Source: Asticcacaulis excentricus CB 48 (GTDB taxonomy: Bacteria > Pseudomonadota > Alphaproteobacteria > Caulobacterales > Caulobacteraceae). From it: a DNA stretch of 64,000 nt. Position numbers and translations under genes: made by a program. The notes under the pieces were generated by a model that saw nothing but the letters and a program-made list of their open reading frames with translations, did no database searches and was not told the origin of the DNA. Below, in pieces: positions 36,883 through 45,014 of the stretch. Position 1 is the stretch's first letter; each line of letters begins with the position of its first letter. The stretch is from positions 1,175,001 through 1,239,000 of the forward strand of contig NC_014816.1 of the NCBI RefSeq assembly GCF_000175215.2. The letters run 5' to 3'.

Positions 36883-39600
36883 ATGAAAACCGTGAAGTTT
36901 CTTGCGATGACGGCGGCGATCGCGCCGCTCGCCGCTGTTGCTGTTCCGGCCGTGGTTCAGGCCGCTGACGCCGAAGAGGTCACCGAAGTTGTTGTGACAG
37001 CGCGCCGTCCGCTGGCCGAATCTGATGCGGCCGCGCTGAAGGCTCAGCGTCAGTCGGATTCGCTGGTCAGCGTTCTATCGGCCGATGATGCCGGTAACCT
37101 GCCGGATCAGAACATTGCCTTCGCCATAGGCCGTCTGCCGGGCGTCGGTCTGGAGCGCGATCAGGGTCAGGCCCGCTACGTCAACCTGCGCGGTATGCCG
37201 CGCAAGTGGGCGACCATCTCGTTCGACGGCCTGTCGGTCGTTTCGGCCGAAGGTCGTGACTCGCGTTTCGATAACATCCCGTCGGCCATTGCCTCGCAGA
37301 TTATGGTTCAGAAGGCTATTGTACCTTCTATGCCGGGCGATACGGTCGCCGGCAATATCGACATCCGCACGCGCCGTGCTTTCGACTATAAAGGTCAGAA
37401 GATTACGGGCAAGCTGGGTCTCGGCCACGTCACCCTGGGTGGTGGCGAAGAGGTCGATGCCAACCTCGTCTATTCCAACATCTTCATGGACGGCAAACTG
37501 GGCATCGTCGCTCAGGCCTCCTATTATCGCCGCAACATGGCGACGGAAAACTGGGAAACCGATCCGTACCTGGTTCAGCGCGCTGCCGCTCCGGGCAAGA
37601 CTTTCGCCCGTGAGTTTGAATACAAGAACTACCGCCTGACGCGTTACAACTCTTCGGCCTCGCTGCGTGCCGATTACAGGATCGACGACAACAATACCCT
37701 TTTCGCCTCGTCGATCTGGACGATTTTCAAAGACGACGAACTGCGAGACAACTGGATCGTGCGTCTTGATCAGGGCACCAATGCCGCCGGTGTTGCCTAT
37801 AATTCGGATGCCAATTTCACCGCCGCCGACCCCAAGTTCGGTACGGTTTATGGCGCGCGGCTGAACGGTCGTATCGACTACCGCGACTCAGAAGAAATCC
37901 TTGCGACCAACACTCTGGGCGGTGAGCACCGCAACTGGTACGGCTACGACGTGTCGTGGCGGCTGAACTATACGTTGGGTCTGAATGGCGGAGATACGCC
38001 GGTTACCGCCGCCTTCCAGAGCCCGTCGTCTTTTCTGGATCGTCCGACCGCCATTTATGATTTCCGCAATGGCGATCAGAACATCGTGCGTCTGTTCCGT
38101 ACCGGTGGCACGACCTCGGCGCGTACCCAGGGCGACCGCGTCTTCTCGGCCGAAGAATTCAATGTTCCGCTGACCTCGATCGGTCGCGTCGCCGGTGGTG
38201 AAACCACGCAGGCGTACACCGCGAAGATCGACTTTGTCCGTCAAACCGAGCTGTTCGGCCTGCCGACTAAGGTGGAGTTCGGTGCCCTCTACACGGCGCG
38301 TAACAAGAAGAACGAAAACGAGACCTACACGGCCACCCCGGCGAGCCTGACCGCCAAGGGCTTCTCGGTGCCGAGCTGGGGTACGCTGGCCATTGACGAT
38401 CCGTACAAGGGCAAGCAGGCGCTGGGTTACACCTTCCGTTACACCAATCAGGCCCTGACGAACGATCTTGTCGATCAGTATATCAATGCCGGTGCCGCCG
38501 TGCGCGACATGTCAGCCACGACGTCGAACTACTGGAAGATCAACGAAAAGCAGGCGGCTGCCTACCTGATGGCCACCACCACCTTTGACTGGGGTAATAT
38601 CGTTTACGGTACGCGCATCGAAAACATCAAAAACGACGGCCGTGCCTATTCGACGGCTCTAGCGAAGTATCTTGAGACTTCCAGCGATGAAACCCTGTTC
38701 TACCCCAGCGTTCACCTGAATTGGAACGTGACGGATAAGCTGAAGGCGCGCTTCTCGCTGAACCGCACGGCGTCGCGTCCTGATTATGACGATCTGCGTC
38801 CGAACTTCACCTATTCAGACTCGAACCAAACGGTTTCGGGCGGTAACCCCGACGCCAAGCCCGAAAAGCAGACCGGTTTTGACGCCTATCTGGAATACTA
38901 TGGCGACTCCGCTTTCGTATCGGCGGGCTTCTTCTACAAGGACATTCAGGACGTTCTGTTCAACCAGTCAGCCACGTTCGGCTCTGACATCCTGAATTCA
39001 GGCACCACCAACCGTTCGGACTATATCTTAACTACGCTGCGTAACGGCGGTGATGGCAAGTTGTCGGGTGTGGAACTGTTTACCTCCTACAGTGCGGAAA
39101 AGCTGGTTGAAGACCTCGGTTGGTCGGACTGGCTGGGCGGTTTCGGCGTGAAGGCTTCGGCCACGCTCGCGGACTCGGAAGTCACCATTCCCGCTTACAA
39201 TGTCGGCACCAAGGCGGCTCCGAACATCGTGCCGGCGCGCAAGGCTGAATTGCCGGGCACGTCGGAAGGTGTCTATAACCTCCAGATGATCTATGAAAAG
39301 TACGGCCTTACCGTGCGTCTCGCCTATCAGTACCGCACGGCCTGGATACAGGACATCGGTGGCTACACCATGGTTGGCGGCGTCGCCGTGCCCTCCGATA
39401 ACGGCGACATCTATTGGGACGACGATGAAGAAGTCGATCTGTCGGTGCGCTACCAGATCAACAAGAATCTGGAATGGTACTTCGATGGCTCGAACCTGCG
39501 CAATCAGGGCGCGCGCCGTTACGGCACGGTTTCGACCAATCCGATCGAGTTCGAACGTTTTGGCCCGCGCTACGTCGCCGGTGTGCGTTTCAACTTCTAG
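36883..39600 (+). CDS. TonB-dependent receptor, probable phytate/phosphate-linked
   Basis: A 905-residue outer-membrane receptor. Signal peptide MKTVKFLAMTAAIAPLAAVAV... ends near ALA-type VQAADAEE. The TonB-box-like EEVTEVVVTARRP follows directly. The plug contains SVLSADDAGNLPDQNIAFAI, RYVNLRGMPRKW and MPGDTVAGNIDIRTRRAF. The barrel has the receptor ending GPRYVAGVRFNF with the terminal Phe. The ATG at 36883 gives a proper signal peptide; the frame opens 50 codons earlier without one. The substrate is unproven; the divergent phytase suggests inositol phosphates. Confidence 0.93.
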   Translation: MKTVKFLAMTAAIAPLAAVAVPAVVQAADAEEVTEVVVTARRPLAESDAAALKAQRQSDSLVSVLSADDAGNLPDQNIAFAIGRLPGVGLERDQGQARYVNLRGMPRKWATISFDGLSVVSAEGRDSRFDNIPSAIASQIMVQKAIVPSMPGDTVAGNIDIRTRRAFDYKGQKITGKLGLGHVTLGGGEEVDANLVYSNIFMDGKLGIVAQASYYRRNMATENWETDPYLVQRAAAPGKTFAREFEYKNYRLTRYNSSASLRADYRIDDNNTLFASSIWTIFKDDELRDNWIVRLDQGTNAAGVAYNSDANFTAADPKFGTVYGARLNGRIDYRDSEEILATNTLGGEHRNWYGYDVSWRLNYTLGLNGGDTPVTAAFQSPSSFLDRPTAIYDFRNGDQNIVRLFRTGGTTSARTQGDRVFSAEEFNVPLTSIGRVAGGETTQAYTAKIDFVRQTELFGLPTKVEFGALYTARNKKNENETYTATPASLTAKGFSVPSWGTLAIDDPYKGKQALGYTFRYTNQALTNDLVDQYINAGAAVRDMSATTSNYWKINEKQAAAYLMATTTFDWGNIVYGTRIENIKNDGRAYSTALAKYLETSSDETLFYPSVHLNWNVTDKLKARFSLNRTASRPDYDDLRPNFTYSDSNQTVSGGNPDAKPEKQTGFDAYLEYYGDSAFVSAGFFYKDIQDVLFNQSATFGSDILNSGTTNRSDYILTTLRNGGDGKLSGVELFTSYSAEKLVEDLGWSDWLGGFGVKASATLADSEVTIPAYNVGTKAAPNIVPARKAELPGTSEGVYNLQMIYEKYGLTVRLAYQYRTAWIQDIGGYTMVGGVAVPSDNGDIYWDDDEEVDLSVRYQINKNLEWYFDGSNLRNQGARRYGTVSTNPIEFERFGPRYVAGVRFNF

Positions 39601-39703
39601 AGCGCAATCTGATAAACTGGACTCCACTTTTCAGAAAAATTGCGCGACCGAACAAAAACTTAGAGCCATTTGGCGGCGGCGCAAATGAGCCGACGAATGC
39701 TCT
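39601..39703. repeat. Two adjacent imperfect inverted repeats after the receptor gene
   Basis: Element 1 (39602-39645) pairs GCGCAATCTGA with TCAG....ATTGCGC. Element 2 (39662-39703) pairs AGAGC with GCTCT and encloses CATTTG with CAAATG. The layout looks like the short structured elements between genes in alphaproteobacteria. I cannot tell from one window whether they are dispersed. Confidence 0.4.
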
Positions 39704-39751
39704 AAAATCCTTTGAGCGGGGGGAGGCCGCAATGCCTCGATCCCGGAAAGG

Positions 39752-39786
39752 AAGCACCGTATCGAATTCGATGCGGTGCTTTTTTC
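39752..39786 (+). terminator. Rho-independent terminator of the TonB-dependent receptor gene
   Basis: A 30-base almost perfect palindrome centred on GAATTC, with arms AAGCACCG and CGGTGCTT, is followed by TTTTTTC. It lies about 150 bases past the receptor stop and just before the end of the DUF4349 gene. Confidence 0.85.
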
Positions 39787-39796
39787 TTTGCTCAGG

Positions 39797-40672
39797 TTAG
39801 GTGTTGCCGTTCCGAGTAGGTTTTGTCGTCTTGCGCGGGTGACGGGCCCACCAGACGACCGGCGCGGCGATCAGGCCTAAAGGCAGGAGGTAGCCCGCCA
39901 CGGCGACCATAACGGTCAGCACCGAGATCATGTTCGGGCCGACATCCGACAACGCGGATTTCAGAGGCGCCCAGGTGCCATCTACGGCAACCGCCGAGGC
40001 CGGACGATAGGTCAAGGTCAGCTTTGACATGGCGACGCGCTTTTTCATCGTGGCGACGGCTGTTTGTGCGCTGTCGATATCGGATTGGATTGTGGCCAGT
40101 TGTTGCTTTAACTCGATGACTTCATTCATCTTTCCTTTATGACTGCGTAGCGTTGCCTGCAGATTATCGCGTAAGGCCGTCTGGTTCTTGATGTGCGCCT
40201 CAGTGTCAATGAGGCTCAGGCTGAGGTCTTCGGTGGCAATGCTCTGGCTTTCGATGGCCGCGCCGGTGGCCTTGAGTTCGTTATTGAGATTTTTGCGGAA
40301 GAGGCCAATCCATTGCGGCGTGGCGCGCAGAGTCAGGGTGTGGAACTGGCCGTCTTTCCCAGTATTCTGACTGCTCAGGGACAGAACCTGACAGATGGTA
40401 AGGCCGGCCACGGTGCAGGCCTCGCGATGGCCCTCCATCATGCCGCTGACCGTTTTATCGGGCGCGCTGAGATCAAAACGATAATCATAGGTCAGTTGGG
40501 GAACCGAGGCCGGATCGACGCGTTGTGAAGGCGTCGTGTCAGGTTCGGCAGCGGTGGGGGCTGCGTCCTCGGTCGTGGTCATTTCTTCGGCGGGTTTGGA
40601 ACAGGCCGACACGGTGAGCAAGGACGCGGACAGCAGAACGACGGCCAGACGGCCGGACAAACGAGGCGACAT
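39797..40672 (-). CDS. DUF4349 lipoprotein
   Basis: A 291-residue protein with lipobox VSAC (LLTVSACSKP) near residues 18-21. The periplasmic part is an alpha/beta domain (LTYDYRFDLSAPDK, CTVAGLTICQVLSLSSQ) followed by a long coiled coil (LRDNLQATLRSHKGKMNEVI, LKQQLATIQSDIDSAQTAV). A membrane segment near the C-terminus (SVLTVMVAVAGYLLPLGLIAAP) and a basic end (RHPRKTTKPTR) complete the DUF4349 layout. The role is unknown. The gene start at 40672 is close to a large inverted repeat (40750-40785). Confidence 0.83.
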   Translation of the reverse strand: MSPRLSGRLAVVLLSASLLTVSACSKPAEEMTTTEDAAPTAAEPDTTPSQRVDPASVPQLTYDYRFDLSAPDKTVSGMMEGHREACTVAGLTICQVLSLSSQNTGKDGQFHTLTLRATPQWIGLFRKNLNNELKATGAAIESQSIATEDLSLSLIDTEAHIKNQTALRDNLQATLRSHKGKMNEVIELKQQLATIQSDIDSAQTAVATMKKRVAMSKLTLTYRPASAVAVDGTWAPLKSALSDVGPNMISVLTVMVAVAGYLLPLGLIAAPVVWWARHPRKTTKPTRNGNT

Positions 40673-40749
40673 TAGGGGCTCCCCAAAACGAAGGTTGATG
40701 CCGCAGTCGAGAGCGGCGGCCTTCATCTCGCGCTGGAATCACGTCATTT

Positions 40750-40785
40750 TCACGACATTATCACGTTTACGTGATAATGTCGTGA
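40750..40785. promoter_or_regulatory. 34-36 bp perfect inverted repeat upstream of the DUF4349 gene
   Basis: The arms CACGACATTATCACGT (40751-40766) and ACGTGATAATGTCGTG (40769-40784) are perfect complements with a two-base centre (TT). One further T-A pair extends the stem at each end (40750 and 40785). It lies about 80 bases upstream of the lipoprotein start and 93 past the stop of the MarR-type gene. As DNA it could be an operator for a large regulator; as RNA it would form a strong hairpin. Confidence 0.55.
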
Positions 40786-40878
40786 TTTGGTTGTGATGGC
40801 ATTGATCTGTTTTGGTTTTATCGAAAAGCAGCGCTGAGCCCCGGGTCGCATTGTGTCGCCAATGCGGCAAAATCTCAG

Positions 40879-41328
40879 TCAGGCGGCACGCAGGGTGTGG
40901 CCCAAGGCCTTGACCTGATCACGCAGCGCGATCAAGTGAGGCAGGTCTATATTGCCCATGGCGCAGAGCATGGCCTGCGGGATGGATTGTCCCTGTGCCG
41001 CTAGAGCCTTGCCCTTTTCCGTCAGCGTGATGCGGGTGACGCGCTCGTCCTTGGGGTCGCGGGTGCGGTCGATCAGGCCCTGCGTCTGAAGACGTTTGAG
41101 CAGCGGCGTCAGCGTGCCGGAATCGAGAAACAGCGGCGTGCCCAGTTCGCTCACCGAACGATCATCTTTCTCCCACAGCAATAGCATGACCAGATACTGC
41201 GGATAGGTAAGGCCCATGGGTTCCAGCAGAGGTTTATAGGCCTGCGCAAAGGCGTGCGCCGCGCTATGGACCGCAAAGCAGATCTGGTTTTCAAGCCGCA
41301 TTTCCGCGGGGATGAGGGGCGAGGGCAT
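40879..41328 (-). CDS. ohrR: MarR-family organic-peroxide sensor (OhrR-type)
   Basis: A 149-residue winged-helix repressor. A Cys sits in the N-terminal helix ([16 protein letters not shown]), the position used by OhrR for peroxide sensing. The recognition helix has [18 protein letters not shown], the wing [16 protein letters not shown]. The ATG at 41328 has a strong AGGAG site; the frame opens 17 codons earlier. It is divergent from the ohr gene, with two palindromic sites between them, the classic OhrR/Ohr layout. Confidence 0.9.
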   Translation of the reverse strand: MPSPLIPAEMRLENQICFAVHSAAHAFAQAYKPLLEPMGLTYPQYLVMLLLWEKDDRSVSELGTPLFLDSGTLTPLLKRLQTQGLIDRTRDPKDERVTRITLTEKGKALAAQGQSIPQAMLCAMGNIDLPHLIALRDQVKALGHTLRAA

Positions 41329-41383
41329 GATTTTCTCCTGACTTGGCAAAGGGATATCACAAATATCGCTTAAAATCAATTAA

Positions 41384-41423
41384 ATTGCGCGCAATGCAAT
41401 TGACAAAAGATTGTGCACAATCT
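41384..41423. promoter_or_regulatory. Two palindromic operator candidates between ohrR and ohr
   Basis: Perfect palindromes ATTGCGCGCAAT (41384-41395) and AGATTGTGCACAATCT (41408-41423) have centres 26 bases apart. Their AT-rich arms and central GC(GC) match OhrR-type sites. They lie between the divergent starts of ohrR (41328) and ohr (41488) and probably control both. Confidence 0.7.
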
Positions 41424-41487
41424 ATCTAGATTTCAGACACGCCGCTGGCGGTTCTTCACTTACCCTAATTGCAAAGGAAACCTGACC

Positions 41488-41946
41488 ATGACCACCTCGA
41501 TCACCGCGCTTTATACCGCTCACGCTACGGCTACCGGTGGCCGCGAAGGCACCGCTTCCACCCCTGATGGCCGCCTGTCGGTCAAGCTCTCGACGCCGAA
41601 TGAACTGGGCGGCGGTGGCGGGGAGGGCACTAACCCGGAGCAACTGTTCGCCTCGGGCTATGCGGCTTGCTTTATCGGCGCACTGAAATTTGTGGGCGGT
41701 CAGAAGAAGGTCGCCGTTCCCGCTGACGCCTCCATCGACGCCGCGGTCGGTATCGGCCAGATTCCCAACGGTTTCGGCCTCGAAGTCACGCTCACGGTCA
41801 ACCTGCCCGGCGTGCCCGACGAAGCAGCCCGCGACCTTATCGAAGCCGCACACGTGGTCTGCCCCTATTCGAACGCCACGCGCGGCAATATCAACGTCAC
41901 CCTAATCCACAAGGCGGCGTCAGGCGAGGTGATCGTCGCGCAGTAG
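41488..41946 (+). CDS. ohr: Organic hydroperoxide resistance protein Ohr
   Basis: A thiol peroxidase that reduces organic hydroperoxides. The 152-residue OsmC/Ohr-fold protein has the catalytic Cys in [14 protein letters not shown] and the second Cys in [17 protein letters not shown] before the first Cys and the closing [10 protein letters not shown] also fit Ohr. The ATG at 41488 has AAAGGA upstream; the frame opens 25 codons earlier. Regulated by the divergent MarR-type gene. The stop codon lies in a 14-base tandem duplication. Confidence 0.96.
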   Translation: MTTSITALYTAHATATGGREGTASTPDGRLSVKLSTPNELGGGGGEGTNPEQLFASGYAACFIGALKFVGGQKKVAVPADASIDAAVGIGQIPNGFGLEVTLTVNLPGVPDEAARDLIEAAHVVCPYSNATRGNINVTLIHKAASGEVIVAQ

Positions 41947-41988
41947 GCTTTGCGCAGTAGGCTTTGCGCATAACCCTTCAAAAATAAG

Positions 41989-42018
41989 AGCGCCGGAGCG
42001 ACCTCCGGCGCTTTTTTT
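41989..42018 (+). terminator. Rho-independent terminator of ohr
   Basis: A perfect ten-base-pair stem AGCGCCGGAG / CTCCGGCGCT (41989-41998 with 42003-42012) is followed by TTTTTT. It separates ohr from the converging aldo/keto reductase gene. Confidence 0.9.
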
Positions 42019-43082
42019 CAGGCTTTGAAGTGCGGGTTGTCGATCAGGTCCTGACCGGTGGATTTCGGCGGTGCGGTGAAAATGCCGGGCAGGGCCTCGC
42101 GGGTTAACTGGTCCAGTTGTGTCAGTTCGTTATCATCAAAGGCGAGATTGTCCAGCGCGCTGAGGCTGTCGGTCAATTGCTCAACCGTGCGCGCTCCGAT
42201 CAGGGTTGAGGTGACGCGCGCGTCCTTCAATGTCCAGGCCAGAGCCATGCGCGCCAGAGTTTGTCCACGCGCCTTTGCCAGTTCATTGAGCTTATGGATC
42301 AGAGCCAGCTTGGCGTCGGTCAGACCGGCGCGCACCCAGTCGAGGCGGGCGGCGCGTGAGTCTTCGGGCAGACCGCTTAGATACTTGTCGCTCAAAAAGC
42401 CCTGAGCCAGAGGTGAAAAGACAATAGTGCCGACGCCGTTGCGCGCATTCGTTTCCAGCAGCGCCGGCTCAATCCAGCGATCCAGCAGGCTATAGTTCGG
42501 CTGGCTGATCAGCAGCGGTACACCCAGAGATTTGAGAATATCGGCCGCCTTCTGCGTCAGTTCCGGTCCATAGTTGGAAATGCCGACATAGAGTGCCTTG
42601 CCCTGCTGAACCAGTGTCGCCAGCGCGCCCATGGTTTCTTCCACCGGGGTGTGGGGGTCGGGGCGGTGCGAATAGAAGATATCGACATAGTCGAGTCTCA
42701 TGCGTTTCAGGCTCTGGTCGCATGAGGCGATAAGGTGCTTGCGCGTGCCGGTCATCGAGCCGTAGGGACCGTCCCACATCTGCCAGCCGGCCTTGGTCGA
42801 TATGATCAGCTCATCCCGATGAGGCTTGAAATCTTCGGCAAAAATGCGCCCGAAGTTCACCTCAGCAGACCCCGCTGGCGGGCCGTAATTATTGGCCAGA
42901 TCGAAGTGGGTGACGCCCCGGTCAAAGGCCGCGCGCAGTAGAGCGCGCTGTGTATCAAGGCGGTCAATATCGCCGAAATTATGCCAAAGCCCCAGCGAAA
43001 TGGCGGGTAGTTTCAGGCCCGAAGCGCCACAGCGGCGGTAGGGCATGATGTCATAGCGCGTGGTGGCTGCAGAATAGGTCAT
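42018..43082 (-). CDS. Aldo/keto reductase (YghZ-like)
   Basis: A 354-residue NADPH-dependent reductase, the YghZ/L-glyceraldehyde-3-phosphate reductase type by size and motifs. The active-site Tyr and neighbours are in FDLANNYGPPAGSAEVNFG. The N-terminal YRRCGASGLKLPAISLGLWHNFG is characteristic. The C-terminal NADP region (TLIGARTVEQLTDSL) follows. The ATG at 43082 gives MTYSAATTRYD; the frame opens 24 codons further. It is divergent from the acetyltransferase at 43153. Confidence 0.92.
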   Translation of the reverse strand: MTYSAATTRYDIMPYRRCGASGLKLPAISLGLWHNFGDIDRLDTQRALLRAAFDRGVTHFDLANNYGPPAGSAEVNFGRIFAEDFKPHRDELIISTKAGWQMWDGPYGSMTGTRKHLIASCDQSLKRMRLDYVDIFYSHRPDPHTPVEETMGALATLVQQGKALYVGISNYGPELTQKAADILKSLGVPLLISQPNYSLLDRWIEPALLETNARNGVGTIVFSPLAQGFLSDKYLSGLPEDSRAARLDWVRAGLTDAKLALIHKLNELAKARGQTLARMALAWTLKDARVTSTLIGARTVEQLTDSLSALDNLAFDDNELTQLDQLTREALPGIFTAPPKSTGQDLIDNPHFKA

Positions 43083-43152
43083 GAACGGCTCCCGGTTTTC
43101 GTTGCTGCTAGGGTTATGATGGTTTAGGGCGATTGGGAAGTAGGGATGAGCC

Positions 43153-43818
43153 ATGAGTCTTGAAAACTGGACGCCGCGTCCGCGACCGGCGGCGAAGACC
43201 TTTGCGGGCCGTTATGGCCGTCTGGAACCGCTCGACTGGGCGCGTCATCGGGCGGGGCTTTATGCCGTCGCCGGAGGTGAGGCCAATGGCGCTCTGTGGC
43301 GCTACATGCCGCTCGGTCCGTTTATTGGCGAAGCGGCCTTTGAGCGCGATTTCGAAGCCAAACGCGCACAGGAAGGCTGGGAAACACAAGTCATCATCGA
43401 TCCGCACGGCACGATCATGGGCATGGCTTCTTTCATGCGTATCCGCGAGGCGCAGGGCAGCGCTGAAATTGGGGCGGTGCTGTTTGGGCGCGCTTTGCAA
43501 CGCACGGCGCTGGCCACCGAAGCCGTGTTTCTTATGGCGCGCTATGTGTTCGACGAGTTGGGCTATCGGCGTTTTGAATGGAAGTGCAATGCCGCCAACC
43601 AGGCGTCTAGGCGCGCGGCAGAACGGTTCGGCTTTACCTACGAAGGCACCTTCCGCAATGACATGGTGACGAAGGGCGAAAACCGCGATACCGCTTGGTT
43701 TTCAATCATTGACTCGGAATGGCCGCGCATCCGTTCGGCCTACGAGGCCTGGCTCGACCCGGCCAATTTCGATGGCACGGGCCGCCAGATTTTCCGCCTC
43801 AAAACCAAACAGGCTTAG
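43153..43818 (+). CDS. RimJ/RimL-type GNAT acetyltransferase
   Basis: A 221-residue acetyltransferase. The N-terminal RYGRLEPLDWARHRAGLYAV resembles the RimJ/RimL family. The acetyl-CoA region has GRALQRTALATEAVFLMARYVFDELGYRRFEWKC-like motifs, broken here as ALQRTALATEAVFLMA and LGYRRFEWKCNAANQAS. YEGTFRNDMVTKGENRDTAW follows. Such enzymes acetylate protein N-termini or small amines. Substrate unknown. Its last codons overlap the end of metB by four bases, tail to tail. Confidence 0.87.
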   Translation: MSLENWTPRPRPAAKTFAGRYGRLEPLDWARHRAGLYAVAGGEANGALWRYMPLGPFIGEAAFERDFEAKRAQEGWETQVIIDPHGTIMGMASFMRIREAQGSAEIGAVLFGRALQRTALATEAVFLMARYVFDELGYRRFEWKCNAANQASRRAAERFGFTYEGTFRNDMVTKGENRDTAWFSIIDSEWPRIRSAYEAWLDPANFDGTGRQIFRLKTKQA

Positions 43819-44978
43819 GCCAACCGCAAGGCCCGGTCGAGTGCGGCAATGAGATCTGTCGGGTCTTCGAGGCCAATCGACAGGCGCAGCAGGCCCTCAG
43901 TAATCCCCGCCATGGCTTGCGCTTCCGGCGACATGGCCGCGTGGGTCATCGATCCCGGATGCACGATCAGGCTTTCGACGCCGCCCAGACTTTCGGCCAG
44001 ACTGAACAGTTCGATCACGTCAAACACGCGCTTGACGGCCTCAAGCCCGCCGGCCAGTTCAAAACTCATCATGGCGCCGAAGCCCTTTTGCTGACGCATA
44101 GCCAGGGCGTGCTGTGGGTGTGAGGGCAGGCCGGGATAGAAGACGCGCGACACGGCGGGGTGGGCATCAAGGAATTCGGCTATAGCCTGCGCCGACTCCT
44201 GCTGCTGCTTGACGCGCACGAAAAGCGTGCGCACGCCGCGCAGGGTCATGTAGGAGTCAAACGCGCCTGGCGTCGAACCGAGGCAGTTGGCCCACCAGCG
44301 ACAGGTGGTGACGTCTTCTGCCGTCGTGCAGACCAGTGCGCCGCCAATGACGTCTGAATGGCCGTTGATGTATTTGGTTGTCGAATGGATGACGAAGTCG
44401 GCCCCGAAGGCGATGGGGTTTTGCAGAGCCGGGGACAGGAAGGTGTTGTCTACGGCGACCTTGGCCCCGGCGGCGTGGCCCAGCGCGATCAGCTTTTCGA
44501 GGTCGATAAGGCGCATCAGCGGGTTGGATGGTGTTTCCAGCAGCAGCATACCCGCCGGCTGAGACAGGGCGGACTCCACAGCCGCATCATCGCCCTGATT
44601 GACATAGACGACTTCGATCAACCCTTGACGATGGCGGGCATTGAGCAGGCGCTGCGTCCCGCCATAGCAATCGTGCGGCACGATCACGCGTTTGTTGGGC
44701 AGGTCCTGCCACAGAAGGTCCAGCGCCGCGAGCCCGGACGCTGTCATCACCGCACCCGCACCGCCTTCCAGTTCGGCAATCACGTCGGCGATGATGTCGC
44801 GCGTCGGATTGCCTGAGCGGGCATAGTCATAGCCCCGTTTTTGTCCGAAACCGGCGAAGGAATAGTTGGATGACAGGTAGATCGGCGGCATGACCGCGCC
44901 ATGCGCACGGTCACTGTCGATGCCGATATTGATGACCTTGGTGCCGAGTTTGGCGTCTTTGAGATAATCTTTTGACAT
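43815..44978 (-). CDS. metB: Cystathionine gamma-synthase (Cys/Met metabolism PLP enzyme)
   Basis: Condenses an activated homoserine with cysteine (or sulfide) on the way to methionine. The 387-residue PLP enzyme has YDYARSGNPTRDIIADVIAE, LEGGAGAVMTASGLAALD, and the PLP lysine in VIHSTTKYINGHSDVIGGAL. DTVTSFxLAESLGGVESL-type and SLxHPxxMTHA-type C-terminal motifs are present (LFSLAESLGGVESLIVHPGS). It lies 36 bases after metX on the same strand, so the SAM riboswitch upstream of metX probably controls both. Gamma-synthase and beta-lyase are hard to tell apart by motif; context favours MetB. Confidence 0.92.
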   Translation of the reverse strand: MSKDYLKDAKLGTKVINIGIDSDRAHGAVMPPIYLSSNYSFAGFGQKRGYDYARSGNPTRDIIADVIAELEGGAGAVMTASGLAALDLLWQDLPNKRVIVPHDCYGGTQRLLNARHRQGLIEVVYVNQGDDAAVESALSQPAGMLLLETPSNPLMRLIDLEKLIALGHAAGAKVAVDNTFLSPALQNPIAFGADFVIHSTTKYINGHSDVIGGALVCTTAEDVTTCRWWANCLGSTPGAFDSYMTLRGVRTLFVRVKQQQESAQAIAEFLDAHPAVSRVFYPGLPSHPQHALAMRQQKGFGAMMSFELAGGLEAVKRVFDVIELFSLAESLGGVESLIVHPGSMTHAAMSPEAQAMAGITEGLLRLSIGLEDPTDLIAALDRALRLA

Positions 44979-45014
44979 TTTCGTTCCTGCCAGCGTTCCT
45001 CTTGGGGAAGCCGA

